DNA of 64,000 nt from Janthinobacterium lividum. GTDB lineage: Bacteria > Pseudomonadota > Gammaproteobacteria > Burkholderiales > Burkholderiaceae_D. Below are positions 1-9,183 of the stretch, one piece after another. Under the pieces are notes generated by a model, which saw nothing but the letters and a program-made list of their open reading frames with translations, had not been told where the DNA came from and ran no database searches. A program made the translations under genes and the position numbers. Positions within the stretch are counted from its first letter, which is position 1, and each line of letters starts with the position of its first letter. Where the stretch lies: positions 1,364,001 to 1,428,000 of the forward strand of contig NZ_CP075583.1 in the NCBI RefSeq assembly GCF_023509035.1, given 5' to 3'.

Positions 1-672
1 GCGGTCGCTCTTGTATTGCGCGTAGCGGGCGCGGTACTCATCCAGCGTAAAACTTTCATGCGTGCGCACGGCCCGGTTCCGGGTGCTGCAGCTGGTACGG
101 TCCCCACTCATAAATGTAATCGCCGAGGAAGGCCACCAGGTCTGGCGCGGCCGCCGTGATGTGCCGGTGCGCCGCGTAGGCGCAAATTCCCAGTGCTGAC
201 ACGAAGCGACTGCCAGTTTCAGCGAGGAAGGCATGGAGCCGGGCTCGGGTGCCGTGCGCGTGCGGCCCGCAGGGCTGACGGCGTCGCCAAGCATAAAGCG
301 GTACCAGTACCAGCGTCCGGGGGCCAGGCCGCCCACGTCGACGTGCACGCTGTGCGCGAGGGCGGGCGTGGCCGTGGCTTGCCCCTTGGCGACGACGCGT
401 CTAAAACCTTCGTCGTCGGCCACTTCCCAGCGCACGTTCAAGGCGATGGCGGGCGTGGCGGCGGCATGCAGCGGGTCGTAGCAGATGCGCGTCCACAGCA
501 CCACCGCATCGGGCAAGGGCGAACCGGAGGCAACGCCGAGCGCAAACGGATAGCCCGTGCCATTCAAGCGCGTGGCGGCGCTCGCGCTGGAACCGGACAG
601 CACGCTGCCGGCGGCAGCCAATGCCGTGATGCGCGCAGCGCTCTGCAGAAAGATGCGGCGCTGACTATCCAT
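1..672 (-). CDS. phoD: PhoD-like alkaline phosphatase, N-terminal part (cut by window edge, two frameshifts)
   Basis: Begins with a twin-arginine signal peptide (QRRIFLQ near residue 4, then an Ala-rich stretch to about residue 36), as expected for Tat-exported PhoD phosphodiesterase/phosphatases that release phosphate from organic esters. The PhoD N-terminal domain follows (FALGVASGSP, VVLWTRI), then ASCQHWEF. Near 187 the frame slips: the family's AYAAHRHI and FLGDYIYEWGPYQ (a metal-binding region) are encoded in another frame. Near 75-80 it returns to the first frame (VRTHESFTLDEYRARY). The two slips compensate, so the frame is open to the edge, but about 36 residues are scrambled. One lost G (GGCGCC read as GCGCC) and one extra base in CCGGAAC would explain it. 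I judge these sequence errors, not a dead gene. Confidence 0.85.
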   Translation of the reverse strand, partial: MDSQRRIFLQSAARITALAAAGSVLSGSSASAATRLNGTGYPFALGVASGSPLPDAVVLWTRICYDPLHAAATPAIALNVRWEVADDEGFRRVVAKGQATATPALAHSVHVDVGGLAPGRWYWYRFMLGDAVSPAGRTRTAPEPGSMPSSLKLAVASCQHWEFAPTRRTGTSRRPRQTWWPSSAITFMSGDRTSCSTRNRAVRTHESFTLDEYRARYAQYKSDR

Positions 673-693
673 AGTGTGGAATTATTGCGACAA

Positions 694-1134
694 TCAAGAC
701 GACAATAAGGTCTCGATCGGCGGCACCTTGCGCGGCTTGCGGTCGGAGTCCGTTGCCACATAGATCAGGGTGGCTTCCGTGACTTTCACGATGCATGCCT
801 GCAGGCGGTTGCGCTCGGCGTACACCTCGACATTGACAGTGATCGAGGTATTGCCAACCTTGACGATGTCGGCGTAGAAGGATAGAAGATCGCCGACGAA
901 GACGGGATTTTTGAAGACGAAGGAGTTGACGGCGATGGTGGCGACGCGGCCGTTGGCGCGCCGGGTAGCCGGCAGGGAACCGGCGATATCGACCTGCGCC
1001 ATGATCCAGCCGCCGAAGACGTCGCCGTACACATTGGCGTCGGACGGCGCGGGCATCATGCGCAATTCCGGCATTTTTCCGGCGGGCAGGCCGGAGGCGA
1101 GGCAGTTGTCGGGGCGGTCGGAGGAGGTGCTCAT
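694..1134 (-). CDS. acyl-CoA thioesterase, YciA-like hotdog fold
   Basis: A 146-residue protein of the single-hotdog acyl-CoA thioesterase family, which hydrolyses acyl-CoA to free acid and CoA in the cytoplasm. The diagnostic segment is around residues 33-50 (DANVYGDVFGGWIMAQVD), where the Asn/Gly-Gly/Asp pattern forms the active site. NSFVFKNPVFVGDLLSFY and the VNVEVYAER strand follow, typical of YciA. It is transcribed away from the ABC exporter on the other strand (62-bp gap) and stops 21 bp before the PhoD start, so the two minus-strand genes may be co-transcribed. Length is normal. The physiological acyl chain cannot be told from sequence. Confidence 0.9.
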   Translation of the reverse strand: MSTSSDRPDNCLASGLPAGKMPELRMMPAPSDANVYGDVFGGWIMAQVDIAGSLPATRRANGRVATIAVNSFVFKNPVFVGDLLSFYADIVKVGNTSITVNVEVYAERNRLQACIVKVTEATLIYVATDSDRKPRKVPPIETLLSS

Positions 1135-1195
1135 CTTTTATTCTCATGAAAGGCTACAATTGCCCCGATTGAACCATAAAAAGCCGACCTTCGCC

Positions 1196-3047
1196 ATGCG
1201 CCGTTCCCAGACTCCCCCTCCGCCCCGCTCGCCAGCCTCCGCCAGCCACAGCGATTTCGCCACCATCAAGACCTTGCTGCCATACCTGTGGGTTTACAAA
1301 TGGCGGGTGCTGCTGGCGCTGCTATGCCTGGTGGGCGCCAAGCTGGCCAACGTGGGCGTGCCCCTGATCCTGAAAAAACTCGTCGATGCCATGACGATCA
1401 CGGCGGCCCATCCGCAAGCGCTGCTGGTGTTGCCGGTTGGCTTGCTGGTGGCGTATGGCTTGCTGCGCCTGTCGACCACCTTGTTTTACGGAATTGCGAG
1501 AATTCCTGTTCGCCAGGGTGACGCAACGGGCCGTGCGCACCATCGCGCTGCAAGTGTTCCGCCACCTGCATGCGCTGTCCCTGCGCTTTCACTTGAACCG
1601 CCAGACGGGCGGCATGACGCGCGACATCGAACGGGGCACGCGCAGCGTCGGCTCGCTCATTTCCTATACCTTGTTCAACATCCTGCCGACCCTGGTGGAA
1701 ATCACCCTCGTGCTCGGCTATCTGGTCTTGCATTACGACATCTGGTTCACCGTGATCACGGCGGTGGCGCTGGTGTCCTACATCGCGTTTACCGTGCTGG
1801 TGACGAACTGGCGTACGCATTTCCGCCGCACCATGAACGACCTCGACTCGAAGGCGAATACCAAGGCCATCGATTCGCTGATCAACTATGAAACCGTGAA
1901 ATATTTCGGCAACGAAGATTACGAGGCGAAGCGCTACGACGAGGGCTTGCAGCGTTATGAATCGGCGGCCGTGAAATCCCAGACCTCACTGTCCCTGTTG
2001 AACACGGGCCAGTCCTTGATCATCGCCACTGCCGTCACCTTGATCCTGTGGCGCGCCACGGTGGGCGTGATCGCCGGTACGATGACCCTGGGCGACCTGG
2101 TGCTGGTCAACGCCTTCATGATCCAGCTGTATATCCCCCTCAATTTTTTAGGGGTCATTTACCGCGAAATCAAGCAAAGCCTGGCCGACATGGAACGCCT
2201 GTTTTCCTTGCTGAACGAAAACCGTGAAATCGCCGATACGCCGGACGCCAAAGCGCTCGTCACGCGGGGCGCGGCCGTGCGTTTCGACCACGTGGATTTC
2301 AGCTATGAAGCCAAGCGGCAAATCCTGTTCGACGTGGATTTCCAGATTCCCGCCGGCACCACGACGGCGGTGGTGGGCCACAGCGGTTCGGGCAAGTCGA
2401 CCCTGTCGCGTTTGTTGTTCCGCTTTTATGAAGTCGATGGCGGCAGCATCACCATCGATGGCCAGGACTTGCGGGCAATCACGCAGGATTCCCTGCGCGC
2501 GGCCATCGGCATCGTGCCGCAGGACACGGTGCTGTTCAACGACACCATCGAATACAACATTGCCTACGGCAAGCCGGGCGCCAGCAAGGAAGCCATCGTG
2601 GCAGCGGCCAAAGCGGCGTCGATCCATGATTTTATTGAAAGCTTGCCAGATGGCTACAACTCCATGGTGGGCGAGCGGGGCTTGAAACTGTCGGGCGGCG
2701 AAAAGCAGCGCGTGGCCATCGCCCGAACTTTGCTGAAAGACCCCGCCATCCTGATCTTCGATGAAGCCACCTCGGCGCTCGATTCCAAGGCCGAGCAGGC
2801 GATCCAGGCGCAGCTGAAGGACATCGCTAAAAACCGCACCACCCTGGTCATTGCGCACCGCCTGTCGACGGTGGCCGACGCCCAGCAAATCCTGGTGCTC
2901 GATCATGGCCGCATCGTCGAGCGGGGTACGCATCCGCACTTGCTGGCCGCGAATGGCTTGTACGCGCAGATGTGGCAACGCCAGCAGGCGAATATGGATG
3001 ATGAGGAGGACGAGGACGAGTTGGCGGGGCTGTCGCCGGCAAAATAA
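1196..3047 (+). CDS. Atm1/HMT-type ABC exporter, membrane domain fused to ATPase (one frameshift)
   Basis: Half-size ABC exporter of the ABCB7/Atm1 group, about 616 residues once a frameshift is corrected. These export glutathione- or sulfur-containing compounds, or metal conjugates, across the inner membrane. The N-terminal membrane domain includes LLPYLWVYKWRVLLAL and the Atm1-type stretch HLHALSLRFHLNRQTGG. The nucleotide-binding domain has Walker A GHSGSGKST (about residue 394), signature LSGGEKQR, Walker B ILIFDEATSALD and switch VIAHRLST. The reading frame breaks at 1484-1487 (TTGTTTTACGG); with three T instead of four it reads LSTTLFTELREFLFARV, the expected family sequence. I therefore take it as an intact gene with an inserted T. 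Start chosen at ATG 1196; the frame is open further upstream but that overlaps the divergent thioesterase. Confidence 0.88.
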
Positions 3048-3095
3048 ATCGGGAAGGGGAAATCAGTAGGAAAAATGCTACAGCCGCGCTGATTC

Positions 3096-3114
3096 AGGCG
3101 CGCGTATAGCGCCT
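3096..3114 (+). terminator. possible weak terminator after the ABC exporter
   Basis: Inverted repeat AGGCGC...GCGCCT with a 7-nt loop, followed by ATTTG. The T tract is short, so termination strength is doubtful. It sits between the ABC exporter and gltI. Confidence 0.35.
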
Positions 3115-3242
3115 ATTTGCGGGCAATCGCAGAAAACGGCTAGCTCAGCGCTGAAAATGAAATAAAATTAATTCCATTGGTGGCGTCTGCACCACAGTTG
3201 TTTCGTTCGGAGTACATCCGGTTTGTCCGCCCAGGAGAATTT

Positions 3243-4200
3243 ATGAAATTGACCAAAATCATCGCCACGCTGCTCAGCGTCGGTGTCATCAGCAGCATGT
3301 CGCCAGTCCAGGCTCAGGAATTGACCGGCACCTTGGCCAAGATCAAGAAAGCCGGTTCCGTCACCCTCGGTGTGCGCGACGGCTCCGTTCCCTTCTCCTA
3401 TCTCGATGACAAGCAGCAGTACCAGGGTTATTCGATCGACCTGTGCATGAAAGTCGTCACGGCCCTGCAAAAACACCTGGGTTTGAGCGAACTGAAAGTG
3501 GTGATGAGCCCCGTCACCTCGGCCAACCGTATCCCGCTGATGGCCAACGGCACCATCGACCTCGAATGCGGCTCGACGACGAACAATCTGGAGCGCCAGC
3601 AGCAGGTGGCATTCGCCCCGACCATGTTCGTCATCGGGAACCGCGTGCTATCGAAAAAATCCTCGAACATCAAGACCCTGGAAGACTTGCGCGGCAAGAC
3701 GCTGGTCGCCACGGCCGGCACGTCGACCATCAAGCAGATGACCATCCTCAACAAGGAAAAGAACCTGGGCATGACGATTGCCGTCGGCAAGGATCATCCT
3801 GAGTCGTTCCTGATGCTGGAAACGGGCCGCGCGGTGGCTGAAGCCAACGACGATATCCTGCTGGCGTCGCAAGTGGCCAACTCGAAAAACCCGAACGACT
3901 ACGAAATCACCAAGGAAGCGCTGTCGGTCGAGCCGTACGGCATCATGCTGCGCAAGGGCGATCCGGCCTTCAAGAAAGTGGTCGACGACGCGCTGATCCG
4001 CCTGTACAAGAGCGATGACATCAACCGCATTTACGCGAAATGGTTTTACCTCGCCGATCCCGCCGAAAAACATCAACCTGAAATTCCCCATGCCGCCGCA
4101 ATTGAAGGCGGTCTTCACGAATCCGACCGATTCGGGCGACCCGGCGGCCTATGCGGCCGTGCCAGAAGCGCAGAAGACCTCGGACAAACGGAAAAAATAA
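3243..4200 (+). CDS. gltI: glutamate/aspartate ABC transporter, periplasmic binding protein (one frameshift)
   Basis: Family-3 periplasmic solute-binding protein, about 318 residues when corrected. It delivers glutamate/aspartate to GltJK. Signal peptide is residues 1-22 (MKLTKIIATLLSVGV to VQA). Mature motifs: VTLGVRDGSVPFSY, YSIDLCMKVV, LECGSTTNN, DLRGKTLVATAGTST and VEPYGIMLRKGDPAFKK. The frame is lost at 4044-4047 (TGGTTTTACC): with three T the C terminus reads YAKWFTSPIPPKNINLKFPMPP, as in the family, and ends at 4200. As given, the ORF runs into a spurious tail to 4298. Start at ATG 3243 has GGAGAA upstream. First gene of gltIJKL. Confidence 0.92.
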
Positions 4201-4254
4201 CAAGAGTGCGTAACAAATCGGGGGGCGCAAGCCTCCCGTTTCAATTGCGGGACG

Positions 4255-4272
4255 GGCGGCGGATAAGCCGCC
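4255..4272 (+). other. intercistronic hairpin between gltI and gltJ
   Basis: Perfect stem GGCGGC/GCCGCC with loop GGATAA, preceded by a GGGGGGC...GCCTCCC repeat at about 4220-4237. Such hairpins after a binding-protein gene often stabilise the upstream mRNA or lower read-through, giving more binding protein than permease. That role is inferred. Confidence 0.5.
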
Positions 4273-4300
4273 TTCCTTGGGCTGCATCGGAAGGATGATC

Positions 4301-5049
4301 ATGAATTACAACTGGAATTGGCGCATTTTCTGGGAGATTTCTCCCGATGGCGTGGGCACGTATATGGACACCCTGTGGTCCGGCCTGGTCTGGACCCTGG
4401 CCACGGCCGGTGCGGCCTGGATCATGGCCTTGATATTGGGTCTGGTGATCGGCACCATCCGCACCTTGCCGAACAAATGGCTGGTGAACGTGGCCAATGC
4501 CTACGTCGAATTGTTCCGCAACGTGCCGCTGCTGGTGCAGATGTTCCTCTGGTATTTCGTCATGCCGGAACTGCTGCCGCCGGACATGGGCGCCTGGGTC
4601 AAGTCGCTGCCGAATGCGCCGTTCGTCACGGCTGTTCTGTGCCTGGGATTCTTTACCTCCTCGCGCGTGGCCGTGCAAGTGACGACGGGTATCGAGGCGC
4701 TGCCGCGCGGGCAGAAACTGGCCGGTACGGCACTGGGCCTGACCCTGCCGCAAACCTACCGCTTTATTTTGCTGCCAATGGCCGCGCGCGTCATCATGCC
4801 GCCGCTGACCAGCGAATTTTTGAACATCATCAAGAACAGTTCCGTGGCGCTGACCATAGGCCTGATCGAACTGACTGCCAGCGCGCGCGCCATCCAGGAG
4901 TTTTCCTTCCAGGTGTTCGAGGCGTTTTCGGCCGCCACCATCATCTACGTCGTCGTCAACCTGCTGGTGGTGGTGTTGATGCACCTGATCGAAAAAAGGT
5001 CGCCATCCCGGGCTTCATCGTCGCCGGCGCCAAGACGGGAGGACATTGA
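4301..5049 (+). CDS. gltJ: glutamate/aspartate ABC transporter permease GltJ (one frameshift)
   Basis: Inner-membrane permease of the HisMQ/GltJK type, about 249 residues. It has hydrophobic helices and the EAA-type loop (EALPRGQKLAGTALGLTLPQ around residues 131-150) that contacts the ATPase. Start ATG 4301 is preceded by GAAGG at 6-nt spacing; ATG 4295 is a weaker alternative. Near 4992 the sequence has six A in CGAAAAAAGG; seven would read HLIEKKVAIPGFIVAGAKTGGH and stop at TGA 5047-5049, just before gltK. As given, the frame runs on and fuses gltJ to gltK in one 488-codon ORF. I take the fusion as an artefact of a lost A. Confidence 0.87.
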
Positions 5050-5050
5050 T

Positions 5051-5743
5051 ATGTTCGGTAATTTCGACTTCGATGTCATCTCCCGCTCGTGGGTCTACCT
5101 GTTCCAGACCGGCATGGTCTTCACCCTGAAACTGACGGCGCTGGCCATGGTCGGCGGCATCGTGCTGGGTACCTTGCTGGCGCTGATGCGCTTGTCGGGC
5201 AACCGCATCGTCTCTGGCGTGGCGTCGAGCTACGTCAACCTGATACGCTCGATCCCGCTGGTGCTGGTCATTTTCTGGTTCTACTTCCTGGTGCCGTACA
5301 TCGCCGCCTGGATCATCGGCGCCGACGAGCCCGTGAAAGTGGGTGCGTTTTCTTCCGCGTTGATCACCTTCATCATGTTCGAGGCGGCATACTATTGCGA
5401 GATCATGCGCAGCGGCATACAGTCGATCCCGCGTGGTCAGGTGTGGGCCGGCCAGGCGCTGGGCATGAACTACCGCCAAACCATGGGCAGCATCGTGCTG
5501 CCGCAAGCCTTCCGCAACATGATTCCCGTGCTGCTGACGCAAACTATCGTGCTGTTCCAGGACGTGTCACTTGTGTACGTGCTGTCGATCCCCGATTTCG
5601 TCGGCGCCGCCTCGAAGATCGCCCAGCGCGACGGCCGCCTGGTGGAGATGTACGTGTTTGTCGCGGTCGTGTATTTCGTGCTGTGCTATGCCTTGTCGTT
5701 CCTGGTAAAACGCCTGCAGAAACGCGTCGCCATCATTCGCTAA
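5051..5743 (+). CDS. gltK: glutamate/aspartate ABC transporter permease GltK
   Basis: Second permease subunit, 230 residues starting at MFGNFDFDVISRSWVYLF, one base after the gltJ stop. Contains the EAA-type loop IPRGQVWAGQALGMNYRQT and several hydrophobic helices, including LVLVIFWFYFLVPYIAAWI. It pairs with GltJ to form the membrane channel and ends 19 bp before gltL. In the sequence as given it is in frame with the shifted tail of gltJ, so an automatic annotation would call a single fused permease. The conserved order gltI-J-K-L supports separate genes. Confidence 0.9.
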   Translation: MFGNFDFDVISRSWVYLFQTGMVFTLKLTALAMVGGIVLGTLLALMRLSGNRIVSGVASSYVNLIRSIPLVLVIFWFYFLVPYIAAWIIGADEPVKVGAFSSALITFIMFEAAYYCEIMRSGIQSIPRGQVWAGQALGMNYRQTMGSIVLPQAFRNMIPVLLTQTIVLFQDVSLVYVLSIPDFVGAASKIAQRDGRLVEMYVFVAVVYFVLCYALSFLVKRLQKRVAIIR

Positions 5744-5762
5744 CCGAAAAAGAAAGAACAAG

Positions 5763-6488
5763 ATGATTGAACTCAATAATGTCAGCAAATGGTATGGCCA
5801 GTTCCAGGTACTGACCGACTGCACCACCAAGGTCGCCAAGGGCGACGTGATGGTCATTTGCGGCCCGTCCGGCTCCGGCAAGTCGACCCTGATCAAGACC
5901 GTCAACGGCTTGGAGCCGATCCAGCAGGGACAGATCATCGTCGACGGCATCAGCGTCAACGATCCGAAAACGAACCTGTCGAAACTGCGCGCGCGCATCG
6001 GCATGGTGTTCCAGAATTTCGAGCTGTTCCCGCACCTGTCCATCCGCGAAAACTTGACTATCGGCCAGATCAAGGTGCTGGGTCGCAGCGCCGATGAAGC
6101 CAATGCCAAGGGCTTGAAGTACCTGGACCGCGTGGGCTTGCTGTCGCAGCAGGATAAATTCCCTGGCCAGCTGTCGGGCGGCCAGCAGCAGCGCGTGGCG
6201 ATCGCGCGCGCGCTGTCGATGGACCCGATCGCCATGCTGTTCGACGAGCCGACATCGGCGCTCGACCCGGAGATGATCAACGAGGTGCTCGACGTGATGG
6301 TGGGCCTGGCGCAGGAAGGCATGACCATGATGGTCGTCACGCACGAAATGGGCTTTGCCAAGCGCGTGGCCAACCGCATTGTCTTCATGGATCAGGGCAA
6401 GATCATCGAGGATTGCAGCAAGGATGACTTCTTCAACACGACGCGCTCGGACCGCGCGCGCGATTTCCTCGCCAAGATCATCCATTAA
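5763..6488 (+). CDS. gltL: glutamate/aspartate ABC transporter ATP-binding protein
   Basis: Polar amino-acid uptake ATPase, 241 residues, normal length. Walker A GPSGSGKST at residues 34-42, Q-loop VFQNFELFPHLS, signature LSGGQQQR, Walker B MLFDEPTSALDPE and switch His in VVTHEMGF. It binds ATP on the cytoplasmic face of GltJK and powers import. Last gene of the gltIJKL operon; the AAAGAAAGAACAAG just upstream is a plausible ribosome site. No defect seen. Confidence 0.95.
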   Translation: MIELNNVSKWYGQFQVLTDCTTKVAKGDVMVICGPSGSGKSTLIKTVNGLEPIQQGQIIVDGISVNDPKTNLSKLRARIGMVFQNFELFPHLSIRENLTIGQIKVLGRSADEANAKGLKYLDRVGLLSQQDKFPGQLSGGQQQRVAIARALSMDPIAMLFDEPTSALDPEMINEVLDVMVGLAQEGMTMMVVTHEMGFAKRVANRIVFMDQGKIIEDCSKDDFFNTTRSDRARDFLAKIIH

Positions 6489-6516
6489 TTTTTCATTTTT
6501 TTGAAGTTGAGTACGA

Positions 6517-7974
6517 ATGCCTGTCATGAAACAAATAGCCGGCGCGATGCTGGCGCTGGGCCTGCTCGCCCATGCCCACGCGGCCGACAAGATCGCCGTT
6601 GACATTGCCCTGCGCGACACCACCCTGATCGACGTTGCCGCCGGCCGGGCCGTCAACGGCAAGACCGTGCTGCTCAAGGGAGACAGCATCGTCGCAGTCG
6701 TCGATGACGCGCAGTTGCGCAGCTATGCGCCGAAGCAGACCATCCGCCTGCCCGGCAAATACCTGATGCCGGGCCTGTGGGATACGCACGTGCATTTCGG
6801 CGGCGGCCCTGAGCTGATCGACGAGAACAAGCAGCTGCTGCCTTTGTACCTGGCGCACGGCATCACCACGGTGCGCGACTGCTCGGGCGACTTGCCCGAC
6901 ACGGTGCTGGCATGGCGCCGGCAGATCAATGCGGGCCAGCTGGAAGGCCCGACGATTTTTACCTCTGGCGCCAAGCTCGAAGGCATCAAGCCGCTGTGGA
7001 AGGGCACCATCGAAGTGGGCACGCCGCAGGAAGTCACGCGCGCACTCGACGGCCTGCAGGCGCAGCAAGTGGACTTCGTGAAGATCACGGAAAACACCTT
7101 GAAGCCGGAGCTGTACCTGGAAGCGCTGCGCCAGGCGCGTGAACGGGGCATGCGCACTTCGGGCCATATCCCCGTGCAGCTGACACTGGAGCAGATGGCC
7201 GATGCGGGCCTGGGCACGATCGAGCATCAATCGTACTTGCTGCGCGCCACCACGCCGCGGGAGCAGGAGCTGACGGACAAGGTGGCCGCCGGCGCGATGA
7301 CGGGCAAGGAGGCCATGCACGCAAGTGTGCAAAGCTACGATGAGCCGACGGCGCGCAAGGCCTTCAGCTACCTGGCCGCGCGCGGCACGGCCATCGTGCC
7401 GACCCTGTGGGGTTCGCGCGTGACGGCCTACCTGGATCGTGAAGACCACACGCATGATCCGGCCCTGCAATACATCGGCAAGGGCTTGCGCGCCACCTAC
7501 GACTGGCGCGTGCAGCGCGCCGCCAAGGATGGCCCGGAAGCGATCGTCCAGCGCCACGCGCAGTTCGAGCAATCGGCAAAGCTGCTGCCGATTTTGCAGC
7601 AGCAGGGCGTGAGCATCATCGCCGGCACCGATGCGGGATTTTTGAATTCCTTCGACTATCCTGGCCAGGCCTTGCATGATGAAATCGGCCTGTATGTGCA
7701 ATACGGCCTGACGCCGCAGCAAGCCTTGCAGTCGGCCGTCATCAACGGTCCCCGCTTCCTGGGCAAGCTGGAGCGCTACGGCAGCGTGGCGGCCGGCAAG
7801 GCGGCCGACCTGCTGGTGCTCGACGCGAACCCGCTGCAGGACATCGGCGCCACGCGCCAGATCCGCCTGGTGGTCAGCCGTGGCCACGTGTACGACCGCG
7901 CCGCGCTGGACCGGATGCTGGCCGATATTCGCGCCTGGGTGGCGAAGCAGGAGACGGTGCCGGCCAAGTCCTGA
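6517..7974 (+). CDS. exported metal-dependent amidohydrolase
   Basis: Imidazolonepropionase-like amidohydrolase, 485 residues, with a signal peptide (MKQIAGAMLALGLLAHAHA), so probably periplasmic. Metal ligands are recognisable in order: HxH in MPGLWDTHVHF, Lys in VDFVKITEN, His in RTSGHIP, His in GTIEHQSY, and the catalytic Asp in IIAGTDAGF. The C-terminal beta-sandwich has the usual AAGKAADLLVLDANPL. Members act as Xaa-Pro dipeptidases, organophosphate acid anhydrolase-like enzymes or other amidases; the substrate cannot be assigned. The start may be ATG 6517 or 6526. It lies 28 bp after gltL and could be co-transcribed with the amino-acid importer, which would fit dipeptide breakdown. Confidence 0.85.
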   Translation: MPVMKQIAGAMLALGLLAHAHAADKIAVDIALRDTTLIDVAAGRAVNGKTVLLKGDSIVAVVDDAQLRSYAPKQTIRLPGKYLMPGLWDTHVHFGGGPELIDENKQLLPLYLAHGITTVRDCSGDLPDTVLAWRRQINAGQLEGPTIFTSGAKLEGIKPLWKGTIEVGTPQEVTRALDGLQAQQVDFVKITENTLKPELYLEALRQARERGMRTSGHIPVQLTLEQMADAGLGTIEHQSYLLRATTPREQELTDKVAAGAMTGKEAMHASVQSYDEPTARKAFSYLAARGTAIVPTLWGSRVTAYLDREDHTHDPALQYIGKGLRATYDWRVQRAAKDGPEAIVQRHAQFEQSAKLLPILQQQGVSIIAGTDAGFLNSFDYPGQALHDEIGLYVQYGLTPQQALQSAVINGPRFLGKLERYGSVAAGKAADLLVLDANPLQDIGATRQIRLVVSRGHVYDRAALDRMLADIRAWVAKQETVPAKS

Positions 7975-7998
7975 TTCGCATGTGATCCTGAGGTTGAG

Positions 7999-8026
7999 AA
8001 CGGCCGGCGCATACCGGCCGTTTTGT
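7999..8026 (+). terminator. rho-independent terminator after the amidohydrolase
   Basis: AACGGCCGG, loop CGCATA, CCGGCCGTTTTG: a strong GC stem followed by four T. It separates the glt/amidohydrolase unit from pyrC. Confidence 0.8.
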
Positions 8027-8079
8027 TGTCTGGCAGGCCGGGGTACCGGCTTCCCTTGCCTGTGCTGCGGCCCCGCGGC

Positions 8080-8088
8080 TGGTAAAAT
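8080..8088 (+). promoter_or_regulatory. extended -10 promoter candidate for pyrC
   Basis: TGGTAAAAT matches an extended -10 (TGn plus TAAAAT). No good -35 is visible at 17 bp, as is tolerated for extended -10 promoters. The start of transcription would be near 8095, giving a leader of about 30 nt before ATG 8125. Confidence 0.5.
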
Positions 8089-8124
8089 GGTGCTATTCGC
8101 AATGACCGCCTGAAAGCAGCCGCC

Positions 8125-9177
8125 ATGTCCACACTCGATCACACCCCAGCCTCCATCACCATCACCCGTCCGGATGACTGGCATTTGCACCTGCGCGACG
8201 GCGCCGTCATGGCCAGCGTGCTGCCGCACAGCGCGCGCCAGTTCGGCCGCGCCATCGTCATGCCGAACCTGAAGCCGCCCGTCACCACCACGGCCGATGC
8301 CAGCGCCTACCGCGAGCGCATCCTGGCCGCCGTGCCGGAAGGCGTGAACTTCGATCCGCTGATGGTGCTGTACCTGACGAACAACACCTCGCCCGACGAA
8401 ATCCGCCGCGCGCAGGACAGCGGCATCGTGCAAGCCGTCAAGCTGTATCCGGCCGGCGCCACGACGAATTCCGACCTGGGCGTGACGGATTTGAAGAATT
8501 GCTACAAGGTGCTCGAAGTGATGCAGGAAGTGGGCATGCCCTTCCTCGTGCACGGCGAAGTGACGGATCCTGAAATCGACATTTTCGACCGCGAAGCCGT
8601 CTTCATCGAGCGCGTGATGCGTCCGCTGCGTAGCGCCTTCCCGGCCCTGTCCGTCGTGTTCGAGCACATCACCACCAAGGATGCGGCGCAGTACGTGGCC
8701 GAAGCGGAAGGCCCGATCGCCGCCACCATCACGGCGCATCATCTGCTGTACAACCGTAACGAGATTTTCAAGGGCGGTATCCGCCCCCATTACTACTGCC
8801 TGCCCATCCTCAAGCGCGAAGAGCACCGCTTGGCCCTGATGACGGCGGCCGCCAGCGGCGACGAGCGCTTCTTCCTCGGTACGGATTCGGCGCCGCACGC
8901 GCAAGGCGCCAAGGAAATGGCCTGCGGCTGCGCCGGTTGCTACACGGCCCTGCACGCGATGGAAATGTATGCCGAAGCGTTCGAACGGGCCGGCGCGCTC
9001 GACAAGCTGGAAGCATTCGCCAGCTTCCACGGCCCGGCCTTCTACGGCGTGCCGCGCAACACGGACACCATCACCTTGAAGCGCGAAAGCTGGACCTTGC
9101 CAGCCTCGCTGCCACTGGGCGACAGTCACGTGATTCCGCTTAACGCGGGCGAGCAGATCAACTGGAAAATGGTCTAA
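8125..9177 (+). CDS. pyrC: dihydroorotase (class II, PyrC)
   Basis: Zinc amidohydrolase interconverting carbamoyl aspartate and dihydroorotate in pyrimidine synthesis; 350 residues, typical for class II enzymes. Metal ligands are visible: HLH in [13 protein letters not shown] (residues about 16-28), carboxylated Lys in [12 protein letters not shown], His in FLVHGEVTD, His in [10 protein letters not shown] and Asp in [12 protein letters not shown]. The family sequences [10 protein letters not shown] and [16 protein letters not shown] are present. Preceded by a terminator and an extended -10 promoter; followed after 6 bp by the DUF3025 gene, so it probably heads a transcription unit. Confidence 0.96.
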   Translation: MSTLDHTPASITITRPDDWHLHLRDGAVMASVLPHSARQFGRAIVMPNLKPPVTTTADASAYRERILAAVPEGVNFDPLMVLYLTNNTSPDEIRRAQDSGIVQAVKLYPAGATTNSDLGVTDLKNCYKVLEVMQEVGMPFLVHGEVTDPEIDIFDREAVFIERVMRPLRSAFPALSVVFEHITTKDAAQYVAEAEGPIAATITAHHLLYNRNEIFKGGIRPHYYCLPILKREEHRLALMTAAASGDERFFLGTDSAPHAQGAKEMACGCAGCYTALHAMEMYAEAFERAGALDKLEAFASFHGPAFYGVPRNTDTITLKRESWTLPASLPLGDSHVIPLNAGEQINWKMV

Positions 9178-9183
9178 GCGTTC

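Noticed and set aside
4277..5743. A single 488-codon ORF that looks like a natural GltJ-GltK fusion permease
   Set aside because: Adding one A at 4992 restores the normal GltJ C terminus and a stop one base before the GltK start; the same A7-to-A6 loss occurs in the GST at 61084.
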